Positions 8,455 through 15,890 of a stretch of 29,046 nt of DNA are shown piece by piece. Both the position numbers and the translations under genes were made by a program. The DNA is taken from contig LJUY01000031.1 of assembly GCA_001304015.1 (NCBI GenBank), forward strand, positions 1 to 29,046, given 5' to 3'. The notes beneath the pieces were generated by a model, which ran no database searches, was not told where the DNA came from, and saw only the letters and a program-made list of their open reading frames with translations. Within the stretch, counting starts at the first letter, position 1; each line of letters starts with the position of its first letter. Source of the DNA: a candidate division Zixibacteria bacterium SM23_81. GTDB lineage: Bacteria; SM23-81.

Positions 8455-8880
8455 ATGGAAGAGGAGTTTAAACCGAAGATAGTGGGGTTTCTCTGTAACT
8501 GGTGTTCTTATGCGGGGGCGGATCTTGCCGGTGTGAGCAGGCTGAAATACCCGTCCACCATCTTACCCGTGAGAGTCATGTGTTCCAGCCGAGTAGATCC
8601 ACTCCACATCATCACAGCGCTTTTGAAGGGAGCAGATGGCGTGTTAATTGCCGGATGCCACCCGGGAGATTGCCATTATCAAAAGGGGAATTACCACACG
8701 CGGAGACGGTTTGCTCTGCTTAAGAGAGTGCTTGAAAATCTGGGTTTTGACGCGGATCGCATGAGGCTTTCGTGGGTGTCTGCCTCGGAGGGGCGTAGGT
8801 TTGCCAAGGTGGTTGGAGAATTTACAGAGAAGATTAAGGAATTAGGACCAAATCCCTGTCGAGAAGAGCACTTTTTATAA
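8455..8880 (+). CDS. MvhD-family 2Fe-2S subunit, copy 2
   Basis: The 141-residue protein has the canonical MvhD sequence: FLCNWCSYAGADLAG (C14, C17), RVMC (C43) and GCHPGDCHY (C68, C73). ATG 8455 has AGGAGG ending 5 nt upstream. It follows FrhB copy 2 by 98 nt. This gives the order MvhD1-FrhB1-FrhB2-MvhD2, a mirrored pair of modules. Copy 2 is closer to the family consensus than copy 1, whose CGTGGCETA segment has diverged. The last bases overlap the end of the truncated ispH copy on the opposite strand. Inferred role: transfers electrons between FrhB2 and an HdrA module. Confidence 0.9.
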   Translation: MEEEFKPKIVGFLCNWCSYAGADLAGVSRLKYPSTILPVRVMCSSRVDPLHIITALLKGADGVLIAGCHPGDCHYQKGNYHTRRRFALLKRVLENLGFDADRMRLSWVSASEGRRFAKVVGEFTEKIKELGPNPCREEHFL

Positions 8881-9039
8881 TGGCCGTACGATAATGGAAA
8901 TGATGGCCTGAGGATTATGGACCAGGGGTCTGCAGATATATAGCGGGCCCTTTTCTTTGTTGGCCGCCTCCAGGATCAGGTTCATGGCTCTCCTGATCCC
9001 GAAGCAAAATCCGGCCGACTTGGCCAGTTTGATGAGCAT
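8875..9039 (-). pseudogene. Truncated second copy of the ispH 5' end
   Basis: From ATG 9039 the minus strand reads 54 codons. The first 46 match IspH (MLIKLAKSAGFCFGIRRAMN, then NLILEAANKEKGPLY and HNPQAI) before the match ends and a TAA follows at 8875-8877. The DNA match to the intact gene runs without gaps from 8902-9039 to 1945-2082; by eye about 120 of 138 bases agree. Only the first cluster cysteine (C12) and H41 are kept, so no reductase can be made. The spacer beyond the start codon and a promoter copy at 9193 also match the intact locus. I infer a duplicated ispH/promoter block that was later cut off by rearrangement next to mvhD2. Confidence 0.85.
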
Positions 9040-9114
9040 TGTTTCCCTTCCGGTGGCAGATGTTCGTCTGGAGAAACATACATAAGGAGCAGGGATTTGT
9101 CAAGAATTTTAGGG

Positions 9115-9138
9115 ATCCGTGATGCGTGATGCGTGAGG
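9115..9138. repeat. Short tandem GTGATGCGTG-type tract
   Basis: ATCCGTGATGCGTGATGCGT is a tandem of a 7-nt GTGATGC unit. Related tracts occur at about 15899-15927 and 20275-20310, all intergenic. Confidence 0.5.
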
Positions 9139-9192
9139 ATGGCATTCACACTGTTTCTGCAGCAAAGTGATTGGTTTTTAGGCAAATATGTC

Positions 9193-9221
9193 TTGACAAA
9201 ATCTGATGAGGATGCTAACAT
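9193..9221 (+). promoter_or_regulatory. Sigma-70-type promoter, duplicate of the hdr promoter
   Basis: TTGACA at 9193-9198, 17-bp spacer, TAACAT at 9216-9221. The sequence TTGACAAAATCTGATGAGG almost repeats that at 2349, consistent with the ispH-upstream duplication. It probably drives the GNAT/deacetylase genes starting at 9427. Confidence 0.6.
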
Positions 9222-9426
9222 TGGCATTGTATGAGAGCTGTCTCTTTATCACTGTCTGTAACTGTGCCTTTGGATTGGACATTGAGGGAACTCAGGTCGG
9301 ATCTCAGCGAATGATCCATTGGGGTGTTCGCCTCTCTTGAGGAACCTCAGGAAGACTCGAGAATTGAAACAGATAATGTCCTTATTTGCACCATACGTCA
9401 TTACCGAGAAAAGGTGAGGTACACGC

Positions 9427-10557
9427 ATGAAAATCAGGCTCGCTACCCCTGAAGACGCTTCCGCTTGTAATGACTTCTACAATCAATACTATACCGACAA
9501 GCGTACCTTGGACCAATGGAGATGGGAGTTTTGTTCCTCTCTGTACAAAGGTCCCATGGCGCCCTTTGTGATGGTCGAAGATGGCGGCTGCGTCGTGGGC
9601 ACCCAGGCGATGATACCCGTGCCCATGATCGATGGCCAGGGCACTTTTTGGACGGCCAAATCCGAAGAAACCCTGGTGGATCCCCACTATCGTGGCAAAC
9701 ACCTTTTCGCGCAGATGTATGAACTACTTTTTGACTACGCAAAACAAAATGATATACGAGCCATCTGGGGTTTCACTCCAGCCGAGAGGGCTTTTAAGAG
9801 AGTTGGTTTTGCGGTGCCGGGGGCCACCTCCCAGCTTTTCCGGCCCTTTTCGGGAAGGTCTGTGAAGATTTTATCGGATCGATATTTTGTTCGGAAAAAA
9901 AGAGTCCAGTGGAGTGCCTTAAAAACCATGGCTGGTTCGCTGGCGGGTGCGGGTCTCTCCCTTGTCTCATCGGCACTGAATCTGTCACAGCGAATAGTTG
10001 AGAGGCGAATCTTATTGAATGGATTGCATTTAAAAACCCTCACCGACCCTCCCGAGGATATCAGCGAATTGAGCGTCTCCTTCGTCAAGCAGTGGGGTGG
10101 TACCACCATTTTCCGAAGCGCCGATTACCTCAGATGGCGGATTTTCGCGAATCCTCATGTGAGTGCTGTGGTTCGAGCCGTTTACATGAACAACCAGCTT
10201 CTGGGCTGGATCATCTATGCCCTCGATGATGATTCTATGGGTTACATTGTGGATCTCATGGCGATATCAGACAGTGTTGATGGACTTTCAGCCGTTGCGG
10301 TAATTAAGATACTTTTAATAGACGCTGTGAAACGTCTCCAAAAAGCGGGGGCGGTGGGGGTGAGGGCCTGGCACATCAACGACCATCCTTTTGGCAGGTC
10401 AGCGGCTCAGCTGATGAAACGCATGGGTTTTTTTCTCATCAGAAAGGGCTATCAGGTGGTGGTCTACCCACATCTTGAAACTATTGAAAGGCAGTCGCTC
10501 AACTTTTTCGATAATTGGTACATCACCAGGCTGTATACGCAGGGCTTATTAGGATGA
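9427..10557 (+). CDS. GNAT-family N-acetyltransferase
   Basis: The 376-residue protein has a GNAT fold in its N-terminal ~130 residues. Its acetyl-CoA-binding segment is VDPHYRGKHLFAQMYELL (84-101), followed by GFTPAERAFKRVGF (115-128). The C-terminal half (~230-376) looks like a second, diverged GNAT-like unit (MGYIVDLMAI, then AAQLMKRMGFF). Proteins of this length and layout are common in polysaccharide or cell-envelope gene sets; the substrate cannot be read from the sequence. ATG 9427 follows AAGGTGAGG. The stop overlaps the start of the next gene (ATGATG, 10554-10559), which is strong evidence for coupled translation with the deacetylase-like protein. Together they suggest acetylation and deacetylation of the same glycan class, which is inference. 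Confidence 0.75.
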   Translation: MKIRLATPEDASACNDFYNQYYTDKRTLDQWRWEFCSSLYKGPMAPFVMVEDGGCVVGTQAMIPVPMIDGQGTFWTAKSEETLVDPHYRGKHLFAQMYELLFDYAKQNDIRAIWGFTPAERAFKRVGFAVPGATSQLFRPFSGRSVKILSDRYFVRKKRVQWSALKTMAGSLAGAGLSLVSSALNLSQRIVERRILLNGLHLKTLTDPPEDISELSVSFVKQWGGTTIFRSADYLRWRIFANPHVSAVVRAVYMNNQLLGWIIYALDDDSMGYIVDLMAISDSVDGLSAVAVIKILLIDAVKRLQKAGAVGVRAWHINDHPFGRSAAQLMKRMGFFLIRKGYQVVVYPHLETIERQSLNFFDNWYITRLYTQGLLG

Positions 10558-11966
10558 TGTTGCAGCGCCAATCTCTCTATCTTTGGGAGCAGATTACAAA
10601 TCATGTTGCCCTTTTCTTTCCTCCTAGAGCTCAGGAACTGCTTCGACAGACGGAAATCGTCTTTGTCCCGCTGAGAGATGCTCTAAATTTACGTAAGCAA
10701 GCTATTGCGATACCTATAGACATTCCTGCCCCCTTTGCTCCCGAGCGACTTTACCAAGTAGAGTTCAATGGAACAAACCTCACCTTGTGGCATCAGCTCC
10801 CCATCCCGGATGGGGAAGGCTGGTCATGTCTGCCCCAAGCCACTCATCCTTTATGGTTTCGGCATGGGTCCGGGACACTGATTCCCGCCTTTAATATGTT
10901 CGCTACTATGATGGATCTGCTTACTCTTCGTGAGGAAAGAGAGCTGCCGCAGCGTGACTTACACGGTCGATTCCCCGCTGAGGGGAGCCCTCGTTGTGAT
11001 ATGGGTCTGTTGGAAGTTCCGGTTTTTAACGAGGCTGTGGCGGCATTGGTGGCTGCCTGTGCTGGTTTGGCCGAAGAAGGATGGCCCAAATTTAACTTGG
11101 AGAACGTGACGCCCTCGGTGTTCATGGTTTTATCTCACGATTGCGATATTCTCCTGGGCAACGATCTGATCACTCAAGCCATTCGCTGTTTTCGAATATT
11201 TCAGCCGCTCATGCACGCTAAAGTTCCGCGCGTTATGAATATCTGGTGGCTGATGAGAAACACATTGCGGCCCAAGGATTTCTATTTCGACAATGTGACC
11301 GGTATGGTAGAGGTCGAGAGAATGTTTGGCTGCACCTCAGCTTTCTATATGCTTAATGGAGCGGGGGGCCGGTTCGGAGCACGCAGTGGGTCCGAGGTTA
11401 TCCCCCAAGTGTGTGAAGGGATTCCGAAGGACTGGCAATTAGGAATGCATTATAACTATGATACCTTCCTCGACCATGAACAATTCGCTGCCCAAAAGCG
11501 CGAGCTGGAGAGGTTGCTAAAACGGGAAATCAAATCAGGAAGAGCTCATTACTTACGTTTCGATCCGGTTAAGTCGTGGTCATTTTTAGCCGAGTGCGGT
11601 ATCAAGTGCGATGAGACAGTCGGCTATCCAGCTCACGTAGGATATCGCTGTGGGATAGCTGGCCTGTTTCAGCCCTTTGATCTTGCCAGGGGCGAGAGAC
11701 TTGACCTATGGGAAGTCCCCATGGCGATCAATGAAGGCTCGTTATTGCAGCAGTATCCCAGAGATCCCATTTCCGCTTTCCAAAAGATACTCGTGCATCT
11801 CAGTCGATTAGGTGGAGCCTTAAGCATTCTCATTCACCCGGGCCACTTCTTCAATCCCGAATTTCCCCAATATCTGGGGCTCTATCGCCGTATCCTGGGG
11901 ATATCTAAAAAGCATGTTTCCCGCGGATGTGCGGCCCTTTCGTTAGTGGAAAAGCTGAACTCTTGA
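10554..11966 (+). CDS. Polysaccharide deacetylase (NodB-like)-family protein
   Basis: The start is ATG 10554 or 10557, overlapping the TGA of the GNAT gene; the former gives 470 aa. The ribosome site is weak, as expected for coupled translation. Features of the carbohydrate esterase 4/NodB-like fold are VFMVLSHDCDIL (189-200, in place of the TFDDD motif; D196/D198 candidate metal and catalytic residues), H299 (GMHYNYDTF), YRCGIAG (364-370), FQPFD (372-376) and LIHPGHFF (426-433). The N-terminal ~185 residues form a separate domain I cannot name, similar in placement to the N-terminal domain of other long bacterial deacetylase-like proteins. No signal peptide is visible, so it probably acts in the cytoplasm. 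Active-site spacing is not canonical, so activity is uncertain. Confidence 0.65.
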   Translation: MMLQRQSLYLWEQITNHVALFFPPRAQELLRQTEIVFVPLRDALNLRKQAIAIPIDIPAPFAPERLYQVEFNGTNLTLWHQLPIPDGEGWSCLPQATHPLWFRHGSGTLIPAFNMFATMMDLLTLREERELPQRDLHGRFPAEGSPRCDMGLLEVPVFNEAVAALVAACAGLAEEGWPKFNLENVTPSVFMVLSHDCDILLGNDLITQAIRCFRIFQPLMHAKVPRVMNIWWLMRNTLRPKDFYFDNVTGMVEVERMFGCTSAFYMLNGAGGRFGARSGSEVIPQVCEGIPKDWQLGMHYNYDTFLDHEQFAAQKRELERLLKREIKSGRAHYLRFDPVKSWSFLAECGIKCDETVGYPAHVGYRCGIAGLFQPFDLARGERLDLWEVPMAINEGSLLQQYPRDPISAFQKILVHLSRLGGALSILIHPGHFFNPEFPQYLGLYRRILGISKKHVSRGCAALSLVEKLNS

Positions 11967-12014
11967 CGGACTCGGATTGACTCGCAATTGAAAAGTCAGA
12001 AATGAGAGGAAATA

Positions 12015-12527
12015 ATGGGCTCAAAGGAAGTAAAGGCGATGAAATCTTGCCTGCTTGGTCTCGGTTTTCTCGCTGTTGCTCTGGTTTCCATGAGAATCTT
12101 TTCCTGCCGATCAAGGATGCAGCAAGACACCTTTGAAAATCCAGAGGCCAGTCATAAGATCTTAATAACGGGAACAACAAGCGAGTTTAAGGATGCAGTC
12201 ACAGAAGGGATTGTCAACAGATACAAAGACACCTGCCAGATAGAAATCGTGCCTCCTGGCGAGTTAAAGGGAATAGACCATGCTGATTACAGCTCCATCG
12301 TCATCATGGATGAGCTTCGTATGGGGAAAACCTTTGGGGGGAGTACAGGGGAGCTAGCTCAAAAGGTAGAGAACAAAGACAAGGTCATCCTCTTCATCAC
12401 CGCCGGTAAGAGGGACTGGCAATTCAGCGCCGAGGGGATCGATGCCATCACATCTGCGTCGGAGGAGGGTGAAGAGAGATCGGTGATCGAAAAGATCTCT
12501 GCGAGAATCGATGGTTTGATCAAATAA
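12015..12527 (+). CDS. Small membrane-anchored or exported protein of unknown function
   Basis: I do not recognise this 170-residue protein. ATG 12015 follows GAGAGGA by 5 nt; a second ATG at 12039 is also possible. An N-terminal hydrophobic segment (about 11-30) ends at SC (C31). The lipobox fit is poor (RIFSC), so it may be a membrane anchor or an uncleaved signal. The rest is a soluble alpha/beta pattern: KILITGTTSEF, IVIMDELRMG, KVILFITAGKRDW. The strand-loop-helix rhythm and the GTTSEF loop are reminiscent of flavodoxin-like or response-regulator-like folds, but no diagnostic motif is present. It lies 48 nt after the deacetylase-like gene, so it is probably in the same operon. Confidence 0.6.
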   Translation: MGSKEVKAMKSCLLGLGFLAVALVSMRIFSCRSRMQQDTFENPEASHKILITGTTSEFKDAVTEGIVNRYKDTCQIEIVPPGELKGIDHADYSSIVIMDELRMGKTFGGSTGELAQKVENKDKVILFITAGKRDWQFSAEGIDAITSASEEGEERSVIEKISARIDGLIK

Positions 12528-12570
12528 CATATAGACTGCTCATGTAGTTTTTGCAGTTTGTATTTTTCTC

Positions 12571-12599
12571 TTGACAGAGTCGGTATATCCTGGTAAAAT
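12571..12599 (+). promoter_or_regulatory. Sigma-70-type promoter of the surface-repeat protein
   Basis: TTGACA (12571-12576), 17-bp spacer, TAAAAT (12594-12599, one mismatch to TATAAT). It is about 100 nt upstream of the gene at 12701. Confidence 0.7.
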
Positions 12600-12700
12600 A
12601 ACCTTGGGGATGTGCCGATAAATTTTTTGCCTAACAATTCAGATAAGTCGTCTCTAGATTCAACATTTCTTTAAAGAAAACTCGTGAAGGAGGTGCAAAC

Positions 12701-15700
12701 ATGAGAACGATAGCTCTTATGCTGGTGCTGTCGCTGGGCTTCATATCCTCTGCAGCCCTGGCCGAGGTGCCCGGTCTAATCAGCTATCAGGGTACCCTCA
12801 CCGATTCGGACGATGTGGCTCTAGATACAACTCTCTCCATGACATTTGCCATCTACACCGACTCGACGGGGGGGACACAAATCTGGAGTGAGACCCAATC
12901 GACGGTGCAGGTGAGCCATGGCATGTTCAACGTCCTTTTGGGTCGGGTGAATGCAATTGGCGACACCGTATTCAATGGCTCCTCGCGCTGGCTTGGGATC
13001 CAGGTAGAGAGTGATCCTGAGTTGGCGCCAAGGCAGCGGATTGCTACTGTGGGGTATGCGTTCCGGGCATCAGAAGCCGATACGGCCGAATATGCCCGCA
13101 ATGCCACCGGCAGTAGCGATGGCGACTGGACAATATCGGGCAACCACATGTATTCCGCCGTGCCGGGAAGCGTTGGCATTGGTACGGTAAATCCCTTAGC
13201 CAAGCTGGATGTGCAGGGGACGCTGAATGTCGGCCAGGACGACACCGGCTATGACGTAAACTTCTATGGAGCGGGAAGCGGGAGCAGGTTTCACTGGGAT
13301 GAGGACAAGATGGCGCTGCAGGCTGGACGAGATGTCGATGGCACTCACTGGGATCCGGACAGCACGGGGTGGTATTCGGTGGCCTTGGGATACAATAGCA
13401 AAGCCCTGCAATCATATGCTACGTCCATCGGTTCCTGGACCACAGCCCGGGGTGTATTCTCCACCGCGCTGGGCTATAACACCTCCGCTACACGAGATGC
13501 CGCCACCGCTATGGGCGACGGCTCCATCGCCAGTGGCGACGTGTCCACCGCCATTGGGAAATACGCCACGGCCAGCGGAGACTGGTCTACGGCCATCGGA
13601 TCTAACACCATCTCCAGTGGGGACGAGGCGCTGGCTCTGGGCCACAGGACTACCTCCAGTGGCTACAACGCCACCGCCATGGGATACAAGACCACCGCTA
13701 GGGGGGATTACTCCGTGGCAGTGGGGGAGTATCTTCGAGCAGACTCAGTCAATACCATCGTTATGGGCCGGGGCATCAGCGATGCTGATCGTCTGGTCAA
13801 CGATGTGAACAGCTCCCTCATGGTCGGATTCAACGATACCACAGCGGCGCTGTTCGTCGGTGGAGAAAATAACCGGGTAGGGGTGGGGACAGAGAGTCCA
13901 GAAGAGAAGCTTGACGTGGCGGGGACGGTCCAGGTGGCGGGATTCAAGATGCCAACGGGTGCATCTGACGGGTACGTTTTGACTTCGGATTCTTCTGGAG
14001 TGGGGACTTGGCAACTGTCAGCAGCTGGGACCGATGGCGATTGGACAATCTCAGGGAACGACATCTATTCCGCGGTGGCAGGAAAAGTTGGCATTGGGAC
14101 GACAACGCCTGCTGAGAAACTGCATGTTGCTGGGAACGCGGAAGTGGACAGCACCTTGTTTGCCAACTTTGTCTCCAGCAGCAGTCCCCTACAGCTCCAG
14201 ACTTCTGGGACCACACGGTTGTATATCGACGACACTAACGGCAATGTGGGGATCGGTACAACGAGCCCCGGTCAGAAGTTAGATGTTGCAGGCAGCGCGA
14301 GGTTTGACGGTGCCATCTACGCCCTGGATGCCACTGGTATAGGACTGAGGGATGATGGTGGGTACCCGGGATTATGGGTTGAAGACGGGGGTCAGGTCGG
14401 CATCGGGACGACCAGTCCGATAAGAGAACTGGAGGTAGTGGGCGAGGCGAGTTTCTCTGATGCCCTCTTTGCGCGGTATTCGACTGGTATTGGCCTGAAA
14501 GATGACGCTGGCAATTTGGGCTTATGGGTTGAAGACGGTGGTCAAGTAGGTATAGGGACCACAAGTCCAACGAAAACACTCGAAGTCGCTGGTGAGGCGA
14601 GATTTGATGGCGCCCTGTTTGCCAAGGATGCCACTGGAATCGGCCTCAAGGATGATTTCGGCAACTTGGGGCTGTGGATCGAGGACGGTGGCCAGGTGGG
14701 CATAGGCACCTCCAGCCCAGCACAGGAGTTGCATGTGGAGGGCGATGGCTACTTCACTGGTTTTGTCGGCATTAACACAAGTAGTCAGGGAGGTTACAGC
14801 AATGCGCTGAAGATCATCAATTCCTCCAATGTCATCAATAGCGAAGGAGTGGAGATCGAGAACACCTACACCAGCCCCTCGACCAGACTGTTCCTGGCGA
14901 TGGGCCCGAAAACGGCGGTGTTATGCACTTATGGATCAGGGACAAAATTGGGATTAGGAACCGAAAGTTCGTACACAGATCTGGTAATAGATTCTACCGG
15001 TTATATTGGCATTGGAACAAGCAGTCCATCTCACAGGCTTGATGTAGCTGGATCTGCAGGATTTAGCCAGCATATCTATCATAGCGGGGATTCAGATACT
15101 TACATTGAGTTCACAACGGACCGAATACGGTTACATTCCGGTGGTGTGAACCTGGTTGATGCCTATGAGGGCACACAAAATGAGGTGACAATCAATAATG
15201 ATGGCGCAGATGCCGATTTTCGGGTAGAATCTGATATTGACGAAAATGCTCTGTTCGTTCATGGCCAGGATGGCAAGATAGGCATCGGCACCACGAGTCC
15301 AGGAGAGAAATTAGAGGTGAAATCAAGCTCAGGGCCTGTGACCATCAATGTGAACTCCGCAGACCTGACCGCATCCTCGAATGTTCGGTTCCTGGGTGCT
15401 GGATCCAGCCAGTGGCTGATCGGCTATAGTCCTGGGGATGGAGGAGGGTTTCGGATCTACGATTATGCCGGCACCCCTGGGACCAGGCTGTACATCGAGG
15501 ACAGCACCGGCGAGGTGGGCATTGGGACCACCAATCCAACGGACGAGCTACATGTTGTGGGCGACATCTACTGCACCGGCAAGTTGACTAGCGTTGGAGG
15601 CAATGATCCACCCTATGTGCTGTACAATCGGGAGACAAGAGAAGCTATCATCGAGCGGATATCGCAAGAGGTACCTGAGGACAAACAGGATGGTGCGGTG

Positions 15701-15817
15701 TTGTTCTGGAATGGCGATGATTTGCGATTTGAGGTCTACCTACCAGCCAGGGGGGAATTTCGAGATCTGCAGGGCAATTTGCTGGCCGAGGCGTCGAAGC
15801 TCAACACCAAGCTGTAA
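12701..15817 (+). CDS. Large secreted repeat protein with YadA-like head and VGIGT repeats
   Basis: The 1038-residue protein starts with a signal peptide cut after AALA (residue 21); GGAGGTG precedes the ATG. An N-terminal domain (22-~135) begins GLISYQGTLTDS, a pattern common in secreted repeat proteins of FCB bacteria. Residues 224-363 are ten consecutive 14-residue YadA/hemagglutinin head repeats. Ten copies of a (V/I)G(I/V)GTxxPxxxLxV unit are spread over ~157-955, including three near-identical 50-residue units at 533-682. Known: such repeats form trimeric beta-rolls in adhesins and tail-fibre-like proteins. There is no C-terminal autotransporter barrel, no T9SS sorting domain and no recognisable S74 peptidase, so attachment to the surface is unexplained. 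It is a single-gene unit with its own promoter and terminator. Likely role: extracellular or surface fibre/adhesin. Confidence 0.8.
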   Translation: MRTIALMLVLSLGFISSAALAEVPGLISYQGTLTDSDDVALDTTLSMTFAIYTDSTGGTQIWSETQSTVQVSHGMFNVLLGRVNAIGDTVFNGSSRWLGIQVESDPELAPRQRIATVGYAFRASEADTAEYARNATGSSDGDWTISGNHMYSAVPGSVGIGTVNPLAKLDVQGTLNVGQDDTGYDVNFYGAGSGSRFHWDEDKMALQAGRDVDGTHWDPDSTGWYSVALGYNSKALQSYATSIGSWTTARGVFSTALGYNTSATRDAATAMGDGSIASGDVSTAIGKYATASGDWSTAIGSNTISSGDEALALGHRTTSSGYNATAMGYKTTARGDYSVAVGEYLRADSVNTIVMGRGISDADRLVNDVNSSLMVGFNDTTAALFVGGENNRVGVGTESPEEKLDVAGTVQVAGFKMPTGASDGYVLTSDSSGVGTWQLSAAGTDGDWTISGNDIYSAVAGKVGIGTTTPAEKLHVAGNAEVDSTLFANFVSSSSPLQLQTSGTTRLYIDDTNGNVGIGTTSPGQKLDVAGSARFDGAIYALDATGIGLRDDGGYPGLWVEDGGQVGIGTTSPIRELEVVGEASFSDALFARYSTGIGLKDDAGNLGLWVEDGGQVGIGTTSPTKTLEVAGEARFDGALFAKDATGIGLKDDFGNLGLWIEDGGQVGIGTSSPAQELHVEGDGYFTGFVGINTSSQGGYSNALKIINSSNVINSEGVEIENTYTSPSTRLFLAMGPKTAVLCTYGSGTKLGLGTESSYTDLVIDSTGYIGIGTSSPSHRLDVAGSAGFSQHIYHSGDSDTYIEFTTDRIRLHSGGVNLVDAYEGTQNEVTINNDGADADFRVESDIDENALFVHGQDGKIGIGTTSPGEKLEVKSSSGPVTINVNSADLTASSNVRFLGAGSSQWLIGYSPGDGGGFRIYDYAGTPGTRLYIEDSTGEVGIGTTNPTDELHVVGDIYCTGKLTSVGGNDPPYVLYNRETREAIIERISQEVPEDKQDGAVLFWNGDDLRFEVYLPARGEFRDLQGNLLAEASKLNTKL
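13370..13789 (+). repeat. Ten 14-residue YadA-head coding repeats
   Basis: Ten in-frame 42-nt units encode the pattern xxSxAxGxxxxAxx; examples are SYATSIGSWTTARG, VFSTALGYNTSATR and DWSTAIGSNTISSG. The 14-residue spacing is kept without a gap across all ten. At DNA level the units have diverged, so recent slippage is unlikely. Confidence 0.85.
14297..14746 (+). repeat. Three tandem 150-nt (50-residue) repeats
   Basis: Units start at 14297, 14447 and 14597. Each encodes A(R/S)F...TGIGL(K/R)DD...LGLWVEDGGQVGIGT or close variants. The three are far more alike than the other VGIGT units, which indicates recent tandem duplication. Confidence 0.85.
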
Positions 15818-15857
15818 ACTGGGTCGCAAAGACCAGATACCTGTGTGACGAGACAAT

Positions 15858-15890
15858 GGGGCTCTCCTGAAAGTGCAGGAGAGCCCTTTT
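15858..15890 (+). terminator. Intrinsic terminator after the repeat protein
   Basis: Perfect 11-bp stem GGGCTCTCCTG (15859-15869) with CAGGAGAGCCC (15876-15886), 6-nt loop AAAGTG, then TTTT. It lies 41 nt after the stop codon. Confidence 0.9.

Larger units (their letters stand above)
9040..9426. other. Intergenic region with duplicated ispH upstream sequence
   Basis: No gene is supported. It holds a copy of the ispH upstream spacer (GTTCGTCTGG at 9062, matching 2113), a GTGATGCGTG repeat tract at 9115-9138 and the promoter at 9193. About 200 nt separate that promoter from the GNAT gene; I see no clear terminator or riboswitch in this leader. Confidence 0.55.

Noticed and set aside
5484-8880. 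Selenocysteine readthrough in the MvhD genes, known in some homologues
   Set aside because: Both copies have normal cysteine codons at the conserved positions and end at ordinary stops; no in-frame TGA needs recoding.
13370-13789. CRISPR-like regular repeats
   Set aside because: The 42-nt periodicity is coding (14-residue protein repeats), with diverged DNA and no spacer structure.
13266-13808. Open frame of 180 codons inside the repeat protein
   Set aside because: Low-complexity Pro/Thr-rich shadow produced by the 42-nt YadA repeats in another frame.
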